NCBI GenBank assembly: GCA_016871535.1
Contig: VHCZ01000020.1
Coordinates: forward strand, 1 to 44,873
Reading direction: 5' to 3'
DNA length: 44,873 nucleotides
DNA from: Verrucomicrobiota bacterium
GTDB lineage: Bacteria > Verrucomicrobiota > Verrucomicrobiia > Limisphaerales > SIBE01
Shown here: in pieces, positions 16,002 to 22,794 of the stretch
How the letters are laid out: every line of letters begins with the position of its first letter
How positions within the stretch are numbered: the stretch's first letter is position 1
Notes under the pieces: model-generated
Told to the model about the DNA's origin: nothing
Seen by the model: the letters and a program-made list of their open reading frames with translations, nothing else
The model's database searches: none
Translations under genes and position numbers: made by a program

Positions 16002-17192
16002 ATGCGAATCAGTTCCTGGCAACACGCCGACGGACGAATCCGAAACACGCACTCTTTCCATGAACCCGTCCCCCGGACCGTGGCCTTTAGGCCGCTTCAA
16101 CGTTTGACTCAACGGAGCGCTCGGAAGCAGCCTCAACCGTATCTATTCCGTTTTGATGGGGAGCGCACGCGCCTTCGCGTGCTGTGGTCGGCGCCCTCGC
16201 CGAGCACAAGGGTGCCATCGAGCCAATCACCATTCCGTGACCGTCCGGCGCCTCCCTTCCGGCCTGCGAGGCGCCGGTCGGAACACGCGAGGGCGCGTGT
16301 GCTCCCCAATTTCGACTGCATAGGTAAGCCTCAAGGCCGCGCTCCTTACCGGCTGACCTGGAAAATTCTGCTTCCCCCTCTGCTGCTGTCCGCCTTCCTC
16401 GCAGTGCTACCCTCCCGCGCCGCCGGATTCGCTGACTCGGTTGTCTCGTACAATCCCGGCACCGGGTTCGCCAAGGAGTTCGGCACGGGTTTGGGATTCA
16501 CCAACACGGCGGCGGTTCTGGGCGAACCTTCGCGCGTGATTCCGGGCGCTTTCGGCGGGCCGGTGGATCCCTTCAATCCGCCCTACCTCCGAGATCAGGT
16601 GCTATCGATCGGCGCGGGCGGTTCCCTCACGGTGCGCTTTAACGTCCCGATTCTGAATCATCCATCCAATCCGTTCGGAATCGATTTCATCATTTTCGGG
16701 AACTCCGGCTTCACCATCACGAACGGCAATTTCTCCGGCGGCGGAATCACGGACGGCACGCTATTCGGCGCCAACTCCGGCGCCACGCGCGTTTCGGTCA
16801 GCGCGGACAATCTCACTTACTTTCCGCTCTCGGCTTCGTTGGCCCCCGGAGTCGATGGCTATTTCCCGGCCGATGGCGCCGGGGATTTCAGCAAGCCCTT
16901 GAATCCGGCGCTGCGAGGCTCGGATTTTTCTGGCAAGGATCTGACGGGAATCCGAGCGCTTTACGCCGGATCAGGCGGAGGCGCTGGATTTGACATTGGC
17001 TGGGCGGTGGACGCAAACGGCCAGAGCGCGAATCTCGGCAGCATCAGCTTTCTGCGCCTGGACGTTCTGAGCGGCGCATCGGAGATCGACGCCGTTGTCG
17101 CGGTGCCTGAGCCAAGGCCGTGGATGCTGGGGTTGCTCGGTTGCGCGGTGCTTCTGGCGCGATGGTCGCGACCTATTGAACGCCCCAATTGA
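16002..17192 (+). CDS. PEP-CTERM surface protein under the B12 riboswitch
   Basis: The mature part begins after a signal peptide (LLPPLLLSAFLAVLPSRAAG) and is a beta-rich domain of about 240 residues with no catalytic motif that I recognise. It ends with a PEP-CTERM sorting tail: VPEPRPW, a hydrophobic helix and an Arg-rich end, which would be processed by an exosortase. The frame is open from ATG 16002, but there is no ATG, GTG or TTG close to the signal peptide. The nearest in-frame starts lie in or before an E4 repeat (16157-16309), which gives a peculiar basic extension of over 100 residues. The true start may have been lost when the repeat arrived. Related proteins often accompany B12 transport genes; the role is unknown. 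Confidence 0.75.
   Translation: MRISSWQHADGRIRNTHSFHEPVPRTVAFRPLQRLTQRSARKQPQPYLFRFDGERTRLRVLWSAPSPSTRVPSSQSPFRDRPAPPFRPARRRSEHARARVLPNFDCIGKPQGRAPYRLTWKILLPPLLLSAFLAVLPSRAAGFADSVVSYNPGTGFAKEFGTGLGFTNTAAVLGEPSRVIPGAFGGPVDPFNPPYLRDQVLSIGAGGSLTVRFNVPILNHPSNPFGIDFIIFGNSGFTITNGNFSGGGITDGTLFGANSGATRVSVSADNLTYFPLSASLAPGVDGYFPADGAGDFSKPLNPALRGSDFSGKDLTGIRALYAGSGGGAGFDIGWAVDANGQSANLGSISFLRLDVLSGASEIDAVVAVPEPRPWMLGLLGCAVLLARWSRPIERPN
16157..16309. repeat. E4 palindromic repeat, copy 1
   Basis: Left part GGGGAGCGCACGCGCCTTCG with TGGTCGGCGCCCTCGCCGA; right part GGCGCCGGTCGGAACACGCG with GCGTGTGCTCCCC. The outer ends and inner blocks pair with each other. The same order is found at 36809-36944. This copy lies between the riboswitch leader and the signal peptide of the PEP-CTERM protein, in an open reading frame. 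Confidence 0.8.
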
Positions 17193-17299
17193 CCATGCAA
17201 ACGAAAGAGATTCCCTGCGGGCGCCAACTGCCGAGCACACACGGTCCGGGCAGGCACTCGGCTATGGGCTGTTGGCGATTGAATGTGACGGTAAACGAA

Positions 17300-17402
17300 C
17301 CCCTCACCCCTTCCCTCTCCCCTCGGAGGGGAGAGGGCGTCCGCAGGACGGGCCTTCGCCATGCCGGAGTGGCTTCGGCCACGCAGGCGGGTGAGGGGAA
17401 CT
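17300..17402. repeat. E5 repeat (CCCTCACCC...GGGTGAGGG type)
   Basis: CCCCTCACCCCTTCCCTCTC and CGGAGGGGAGAGGG form a short hairpin, and GCGGGTGAGGGG closes the outer palindrome at about 17390-17399. This is a very widespread bacterial repeat type. A shorter relative lies inside the DUF1553 gene at 34848-34905. Here it lies between the PEP-CTERM gene and the likely start of the next gene. Confidence 0.7.
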
Positions 17403-17440
17403 ACCGTGGGCGACATCCGATTGCTTTTGGATGGAATGCA

Positions 17441-18472
17441 ATGTGTCATCCACTGAAGACAGCGAGCAAGCCGTCTGGGGTGTCAGCTCTTTGCTGGATG
17501 AAGGCCGCGCTGCCGTGGGTCGCGGCCTTCTCAATCCACGCGGCGACGTTCGAGGAGAACTTCTCCAGCGATCCCAGCGCGCGAGGCTGGCGCATTTTTG
17601 CAGACACCTCGCTCTTCCGGTGGAACGAGGCGAAGCAGAATTTGCAGGTGACCTGGGACTCCTCACGGGCCAACAGCTATTTCTATCGGCCGCTCGGCAC
17701 AATCCTGAACCGCCACGACGACTTCACTCTGGCCTTCGATCTCTGGCTGGATGACGTGGCCGCAGGCGTCGATCCGGCCCGGCCCTCAACCTTTCCTTTC
17801 GCGATCGGATTCCAGAATCAAGCGGATGCCATCCGGACAAATTTCTTTCGAGGCACGGGCGCGGATTCGCCCAACCTTGTCGAGTTCGACTTTTTTCCCG
17901 ACACAGGCTTCGGCTCGACCGTTTGGCCGGCGATCTGGTCCACGAACTCCATGCTCACCTACCGGAGTTCCTCGGATTTCACGATCCTGGATTTGCCGGT
18001 CGGCGTCTGGATGCGAATCACGATGACCTACACCGCGAGGGACGCCACGCTGGTCACGACGATTGCGACAAACGGTGTTCCGTCCGCCTCGGTGAATCCT
18101 GTTGTGTTGAGTCCGTCGTTCACGGATTTTCGCGTGGATACCTTTGCGGTCAAGAGCTACTCCAGCCAAGCGCGAGACACACGGTTTGGGAGCTCACTGC
18201 TTGCACACGGTGCGGTGGACAACGTGGTGATTACCACGCCGCCGCCGCCGATCCAGAACCTGCGCGGCTCCTTGAATCAAGGCCAATGGCAAGGGACCTT
18301 TTCCGCTCGGACGAATTGGAGCTACGTGCTCGAAAGGACTGAGGATCTGCGAGCGTGGAACGCAGCCTCGGCTCCGGTGCTGGCCACCGACAGCCAACTC
18401 ACGTTGAGGGATACGAACTCAACATCTGGCCGGTGGCGCTTTTATCGAATCAAAGCCCAACGAACAGACTGA
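17441..18472 (+). CDS. Secreted lectin/glucanase-fold protein
   Basis: From ATG 17441 the protein has 343 residues. A signal peptide (MKAALPWVAAFSIHAA from the alternative ATG 17498) is followed by a jelly-roll domain of the concanavalin-like type: FEENFSSDPSARGWRIF, NRHDDFTLAFDLWLDD, VEFDFFPDTGFGSTVWPAIW and LPVGVWMRITMTY. The tail (WSYVLERTEDLRAWNAAS ... RWRFYRIKA) is the short beta domain common at the C-terminus of verrucomicrobial secreted proteins. No catalytic Glu pair of GH16 was identified, so binding is more likely than hydrolysis. The frame is open further upstream through the E5 repeat, but that part does not look like protein. It belongs to the B12-controlled cluster. Confidence 0.75.
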   Translation: MCHPLKTASKPSGVSALCWMKAALPWVAAFSIHAATFEENFSSDPSARGWRIFADTSLFRWNEAKQNLQVTWDSSRANSYFYRPLGTILNRHDDFTLAFDLWLDDVAAGVDPARPSTFPFAIGFQNQADAIRTNFFRGTGADSPNLVEFDFFPDTGFGSTVWPAIWSTNSMLTYRSSSDFTILDLPVGVWMRITMTYTARDATLVTTIATNGVPSASVNPVVLSPSFTDFRVDTFAVKSYSSQARDTRFGSSLLAHGAVDNVVITTPPPPIQNLRGSLNQGQWQGTFSARTNWSYVLERTEDLRAWNAASAPVLATDSQLTLRDTNSTSGRWRFYRIKAQRTD

Positions 18473-18525
18473 AGGCGCGTTTGAATAATGCCTTCACCAT
18501 GGAACAAGCCACTGCACTGTTGCGG

Positions 18526-18597
18526 CGGGCAACGAGCCTGCCGCCGTTTTCGGCGGCAAGTTGCCGCCGAAAACGGGCTGGTAGCCCGTTCCACCCA
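18526..18597. repeat. Strong hairpin repeat
   Basis: CGTTTTCGGCGGCAA (18545-18559) and its perfect reverse complement (18561-18575) are separated by one base. Outer sequences AACGAGCCT and AGCCCGTT extend the pairing imperfectly. There is no T-run afterwards, so it is more likely a palindromic repeat or mRNA-stabilising hairpin than a terminator. It lies between the lectin-like gene and the 42-aa peptide gene. Confidence 0.7.
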
Positions 18598-18620
18598 AAC
18601 CAAGAAAGGAAAGGAACATC

Positions 18621-18749
18621 ATGAACAAAACTCCATTCACCGTTCTGGCCGGGATGGCCCTCTTCGGCGGTGCGTGCTTCTCTGACAAACACGCCGCGTT
18701 TCTGGTGCTGATGACCGGCTTATTGGGGAGCGATCTGGTGATCGGATAA
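18621..18749 (+). CDS. 42-residue hydrophobic peptide in the B12 cluster
   Basis: The peptide starts MNKTPFTVLAGMALFGGACF, followed by SDKHAAFLVLMTGLLGSD: two hydrophobic segments around a short polar loop with His. It begins after AAAGGAAAGGAAC, a good ribosome site (about 5-6 bases before ATG), and ends 3 bp before the next gene, which suggests translational coupling. I do not recognise the family. It could be a small membrane component of a cobalamin uptake system or a lipoprotein-like peptide (Cys 19), but nothing in the sequence proves either. Confidence 0.6.
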   Translation: MNKTPFTVLAGMALFGGACFSDKHAAFLVLMTGLLGSDLVIG

Positions 18750-18752
18750 GTT

Positions 18753-20696
18753 GTGACGACTTCTCCCTGCATTGGCGTTTGTCGCCTGGATGAGACCGCA
18801 GCTCACTGTGTGGGGTGTTTTCGAACCCTGACGGAAATCGCTTCGTGGCCTCGCCTGCCCGAAGCTGAAAAGCTTCGCGTGCTGCAGGCGTTGGCCACGA
18901 GAAGGAAAGATCAAAAACTGCGTATCGTTTCGTTTCTCCCCGCCGCCACAGAGATGGTGTGCGCTCTTGGACTGGCAGATCAACTGGTTGGGATTACTCA
19001 CGAGTGTGATTATCCCGCTGCCGTGCGTGGCAAGCTGGTTGTCGTCCGGAGCGTGCTGCCTGTGGACCAGATGAGCCTGCGTGAGATCGATGCCGCAGCC
19101 AGTGAACGGATCGGACGCGGCGAGAGTTTGTATCAAACGGACGAACAACTCCTCGAACAGCTCGCGCCAACGCACATTCTGACTCAAGCTCTCTGCCATG
19201 TGTGCGCGCCATCCGGAAACGAAATCGCGCGGGTCCTGCAAGCGTTGCGCTCCAAACCCCAAGTGCTCTGGTTCACGCCCCGCTGCTTGGAAGACATCGA
19301 CCAAAACTTGCGCCAACTCGGCTCCGCGACGGGCCGGTGGGCGGAAGCCGAACGAATCATCGCCGCCCATCAAGCCCGCCTGGACAGAATCGCTGAACTG
19401 ACGAGCCGCGTTCCGCGACGCCCTCGAGTCCTCTGCCTGGAATGGACCGATCCGTACTACTGCGCGGGCCATTGGGTGCCGGAGATGGTTGAAATCGCCG
19501 GAGGTGTGGACGCGTTGGGTCGCAAAGGCGCGGATTCTGTTCGCGTTGCCTGGAACGACATCGCGAGGTGGGCGCCGGAGGTTTTGATCGTGATGCCTTG
19601 CGGCTTCAACCTGGAGCGAGCAATAGTCCAGACTAATCAACTTCTTCAAGAACCGGGCTGGCGCGAATTGCCGGCGGTGCGCGGAGGCAACGTTTTCGCC
19701 GTGGATGCGAACGCCTATTTCGCCCGGCCCGGCCCGCGAATCGTTGAAGGAGTCGAATTGCTGGCCCATCTGATTCATCCGGAACTCTGCTCCTGGCCGG
19801 CCATCCGCGGTCATGCTCAGTTCGCGCGAGTGGAGGGGCGTGGAATTGAACAATTAGGGCATTCCTTCGGTGAAGGTGGGGCAAGCGTCCTCGCGAGCCA
19901 ATGGCCATCGACGAACGGCTCGGCGGGAGCCTCGCCCCACCCTTGTTCACTGAAAGGTTACCAATCACAAACGTCCTCGACCGCGTTCACGCTAGTCGAG
20001 TTGCTCGTGGTGATTTCTGTGATCGTTCTGCTTGCTGGGTTCTTGCTGCCCGCGCTCAACCGCTCGAAGTCTTCCGCGCGGCGCGTCCAGTGCGTGGGCC
20101 ACCTCCGGCAACTCGGATTGGCCGGGCAAATGTATTGGGACGACAACGCTGGCAATGCTTTTCGCTGGCGAGGCGCGGCAACCAATGGAGGCCAGGTCTA
20201 TTGGTTCGGCTGGCTGGAAAACGGCGGTGAAGGCGCGCGGCGTTTCGACCGCGCGCAAGGCGCGCTCCATCCGTACCTCGCGGGCCGCGGTGTGGAAGTC
20301 TGTCCCGCGCTGAACTACCTCAGCCCGCAATTCAAACTCAAAGCGACCGGAGCGTCGTTCGGTTACGGCTACAATCTGGTCCTGTCGCCGCCGCCCGCTC
20401 AGCCTCCCATCAACATGGACAAGCTTGCGCGCGCGGCCGAACTCGTGTTCCTGGCCGACTCCGCGCAAGTGAACACCTTTCAGGCGCCGGCATCGCCGCG
20501 GAATCCCTTGCTCGAAGAATTCTACTACCTGAACACGAACGAAGCGACGGTCCACTTCCGACACTCCCGCGTTGCGAACGCCCTGTTCTGCGATGGTCAC
20601 GTCGCTCCGGAGAAGCCCGCGCACAGCTCCCTGGATCAGAGGCTGCCGAGCCAGGTTGTCGGGCGGCTCCGGCCGGAGATTTTGGCGGATCCTTGA
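18753..20696 (+). CDS. DUF1289-BtuF-like cobalamin-binding protein fused to a pseudopilin
   Basis: A single open frame (GTG start) of 647 residues with three parts. Residues 1-50 are a DUF1289 domain (CIGVCRLDETAAHCVGCFRT with its four cysteines). Residues 55-355 are a periplasmic-binding-protein fold of the BtuF/FecB class: RIVSFLPAATEMVCALGL, LVGITHECDYP, LPVDQMSLREIDA, LTQALCHVCAP, RVLCLEWTDPYYCAGHWVPE, LIVMPCGFNLERA. It has no signal peptide. An E3 repeat is then read in frame (about 370-402). From residue about 411 comes a type II secretion-like pseudopilin (FTLVELLVVISVIVLLAGFL) with a C-terminal H-X9-DG motif. The position after the B12 riboswitch supports a cobalamin role for the BtuF part. 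The fusion is probably a deletion product. Confidence 0.85.
   Translation: MTTSPCIGVCRLDETAAHCVGCFRTLTEIASWPRLPEAEKLRVLQALATRRKDQKLRIVSFLPAATEMVCALGLADQLVGITHECDYPAAVRGKLVVVRSVLPVDQMSLREIDAAASERIGRGESLYQTDEQLLEQLAPTHILTQALCHVCAPSGNEIARVLQALRSKPQVLWFTPRCLEDIDQNLRQLGSATGRWAEAERIIAAHQARLDRIAELTSRVPRRPRVLCLEWTDPYYCAGHWVPEMVEIAGGVDALGRKGADSVRVAWNDIARWAPEVLIVMPCGFNLERAIVQTNQLLQEPGWRELPAVRGGNVFAVDANAYFARPGPRIVEGVELLAHLIHPELCSWPAIRGHAQFARVEGRGIEQLGHSFGEGGASVLASQWPSTNGSAGASPHPCSLKGYQSQTSSTAFTLVELLVVISVIVLLAGFLLPALNRSKSSARRVQCVGHLRQLGLAGQMYWDDNAGNAFRWRGAATNGGQVYWFGWLENGGEGARRFDRAQGALHPYLAGRGVEVCPALNYLSPQFKLKATGASFGYGYNLVLSPPPAQPPINMDKLARAAELVFLADSAQVNTFQAPASPRNPLLEEFYYLNTNEATVHFRHSRVANALFCDGHVAPEKPAHSSLDQRLPSQVVGRLRPEILADP
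19866..19957. repeat. E3 palindromic repeat inside the BtuF-pseudopilin frame
   Basis: GGTGGGGCAAGCGTCCTCGC and GGCTCGGCGGGAGCCTCGCC match the intergenic E3 copy at 15427-15528 with few differences. It sits exactly between the end of the BtuF-like domain and the beginning of the pseudopilin and is read without stops as GGASVLASQWPSTNGSAG and following residues. Confidence 0.85.
19958..20696 (+). pseudogene. H-X9-DG pseudopilin module without its own start
   Basis: This portion encodes a prepilin-like N-terminus (FTLVELLVVISV and a long hydrophobic helix), a variable middle (YWDDNAGNAF ... YNLVLSPPPA) and the H-X9-DG signature (HSRVANALFCDG), as in the large type II secretion G-like families of planctomycetes and verrucomicrobia. 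Normal members begin with a short basic leader ending in Gly before FTL. Here the preceding residue is Ala, and no ATG, GTG or TTG lies between the E3 repeat and FTLVE. The leader and start were probably lost, leaving it translated only as the tail of the BtuF fusion. Confidence 0.7.
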
Positions 20697-20962
20697 CGAT
20701 GAATGCCAGGGGTTGCGGCTCGATCGTGACTCGAATCCTCTTCGAGCACGCTGATCGGATAATCCTTCGTTTTCCCTGCCTTTGCTTTGTTAATTGCGGC
20801 CATCGCTTCCGGGTTAGACAGAATTTCCATCTGCTCCAACAAATCGGCCATCCGCTTGCGCGGCACAATAAAAGCGACGACTTCCCCCTTGCGGGTAACA
20901 CAAGTCCTCACAAGTCCTTGATCTCGAGGACCAAGATTGATTCTGTCGGCCGTCGCGCTCAT
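20636..20962 (-). pseudogene. Phd/YefM-type antitoxin, toxin partner lost
   Basis: From ATG 20962 the frame reads an antitoxin of the Phd/YefM family (VTRKGEVVAFIVPRKRMADL, LEQMEILSNPEAMAAINKAK, KDYPISVLEED). After EED the frame runs into sequence antisense to the pseudopilin end. In another frame just there, KRIRVTIEPQPLAFIVKDPP resembles the first strand and helix of a RelE/ParE toxin but has no start codon and ends after a few residues of plausible homology. The toxin gene seems to have been replaced by the pseudopilin end. The N-terminus (residues 1-15) is unusual and may also be altered. Unpaired antitoxins can still bind DNA. Confidence 0.55.
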
Positions 20963-21246
20963 GCCTGCCGGGCACCTCTGGCCAGACGGCTTGGTTTGGC
21001 CTCGGCGATCGTGCGTGCTCTGCAAAAGTCATCATCAAGAAGACGCTCACGGTGACGCAGGCGCAGACGCAACTCCCCCGTCTTTGTCGGAGCACAAAGA
21101 CCGCCGCCATTACCCTTGAACCTGCCTGTTGACTTTCGCCAAATCTGCCGGACAATACTTCGCAACAGCGCTGAATTTGTCGATTTCAAACACGCCGTTG
21201 GCTGGGATGCGCGTCTGGCGACTTTCGGCGCAACGATCTGGCCGTA

Positions 21247-22656
21247 ATGGGTAAGAGAATTCTGATTGTCGAAGATTCGCAGGTCCTCGCGATGGCCTAT
21301 TCGCTCCCGTTCGTCCGCAAGGGATACCGCGTGGAAATAGTTGGGGACGGCCGGCAAGCGCTCCAGCTCGTGCGGAGCTTTCAACCCGACGTGGTTCTGC
21401 TGGATCTGGTCCTCCCCAAGGTGCGCGGCAGCGTGATTCTGGAGGCGCTCCGCTCCAGCACCGCTACCGAGAATCTTCCGGTGGTTGTCTTCACAAGCTC
21501 CCTGCTGCTGCCCAACGAAGAAGTGCGCATGCGGCGGCTGGCCAACCGTTTTCTGCACAAGGCGCAGACTTCGCCGGAACAAATGCTCGGCATTGTGGAG
21601 GAACTCCTCACGTCCACGCCGGATGCCAGCCCGAACGGCGAGGGTTCCGCACCGCTAAGTCCGCCCTCCGTTGAGACGCCTTCACCAACGCCTGAACCTG
21701 CGCCGCGCTTGGCGGAGAAAGAAACCTTGATGCCATCGCCAAGCGCGGAGTTGGTCGCGGAGCCGGTTCACAAGGAATTGAAGCCCGGTTCGCCGCCTGC
21801 TCTCGTTTCCCTCCAGCCACCACCGCCTGTTCAAAAAGCGCCGCCTCCTCCCGTCCAACCCAAGCCGCCGCCGCCCGTCGAGGACAAGGCGCCTGTCGTC
21901 CCGGAGCCGATCCGATCGGCGGAAGCCGCGGCGCCTGTCACGGCTGACGCCGCGCCCATTTTGCAGGAACTCGAATCGCACACGCGCAGGCTGCTCATGG
22001 AGCAAAGCGAAGACGCGCAGGGCGAGATGCTGGTTAAGATCGTCGAGCGCTTGCGCCGCCTGGACGAGATCCTTCCTGCGGCCACGGCTGGCGCGTTTGG
22101 GCGTCTCTTGAAAGTGTTCGAGAGCCTGGCGGCCAATCTCGTGGAGAACAGGAAGAACCGCACGCCCTCCGCCACGCGCACGCTGCTGCAGGCTTGCCCG
22201 ATTCTGCAACGCCTGTTCAAAGATGCGCAGACAGCCCGCGGTTTCTGGGAGCCTCCCCTGGCCAAGATACTGGTCGTGGATGATTCGGTCGTGTCGCTCA
22301 AATCGACTGCCCGCGCCCTCGAAGCGATTCAGTTGGAGTGCGCCGCCGTCGCGGATCCGCTGGAAGCGATTGCGCTCATTTCCGCGAATTCGTTCGATCT
22401 GGTCGTGCTCGACGTGGACATGCCGCAAATGACCGGGACGGATCTGTGCAAGAAGCTGCGCACGCTTCCGCAGCACGCCAAAACGCCGGTGATCTTCCTC
22501 ACCTCGCTGAATCGATTCGACATTCGGGTCACCACGACGCGCGCGGGCGGCGACGATGTCGTGTCCAAGCCCTTTCTCGCGCCCGAACTCGCCGTCAAAA
22601 CCCTCACACACATGTTCCGCAGGCATCTGGACGCGGCACAACCGAGAGTGGAGTGA
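21247..22656 (+). CDS. Response regulator with two receiver domains
   Basis: The 469-residue protein has a receiver domain at 1-120 (ILIVEDSQVLAMAY, VVLLDLVLPKVRG with the phosphorylatable Asp, VVVFTSS), a Pro/Ala-rich linker (about 125-235, with PPPPVQPKPPPP), a helical segment (about 240-330) resembling a histidine-phosphotransfer or dimerisation bundle, and a second receiver domain (ILVVDDSVVSLKSTARAL, LVVLDVDMPQMTG, IFLTS, VSKPFLAPEL). The first receiver lacks the usual Lys-Pro pair (HKAQ instead). There is no output domain, so it probably relays phosphate or interacts with partners, like FrzZ-type proteins in chemotaxis or motility. No kinase gene is adjacent; the histidine kinase at 40933 is far away. 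Confidence 0.88.
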   Translation: MGKRILIVEDSQVLAMAYSLPFVRKGYRVEIVGDGRQALQLVRSFQPDVVLLDLVLPKVRGSVILEALRSSTATENLPVVVFTSSLLLPNEEVRMRRLANRFLHKAQTSPEQMLGIVEELLTSTPDASPNGEGSAPLSPPSVETPSPTPEPAPRLAEKETLMPSPSAELVAEPVHKELKPGSPPALVSLQPPPPVQKAPPPPVQPKPPPPVEDKAPVVPEPIRSAEAAAPVTADAAPILQELESHTRRLLMEQSEDAQGEMLVKIVERLRRLDEILPAATAGAFGRLLKVFESLAANLVENRKNRTPSATRTLLQACPILQRLFKDAQTARGFWEPPLAKILVVDDSVVSLKSTARALEAIQLECAAVADPLEAIALISANSFDLVVLDVDMPQMTGTDLCKKLRTLPQHAKTPVIFLTSLNRFDIRVTTTRAGGDDVVSKPFLAPELAVKTLTHMFRRHLDAAQPRVE

Positions 22657-22794
22657 CGGAGTATTGGAGCGGAGGCATGTGTAATTGAGCACCCAACGAT
22701 CGAGGGCCGCGGTGAGGGAGAGCCATCGCCCAATCTCAAGCACCGGATTTTCGGGAGCTTTCACCCTCACCCAGACTCGCGCTTCCCCTCCGGC

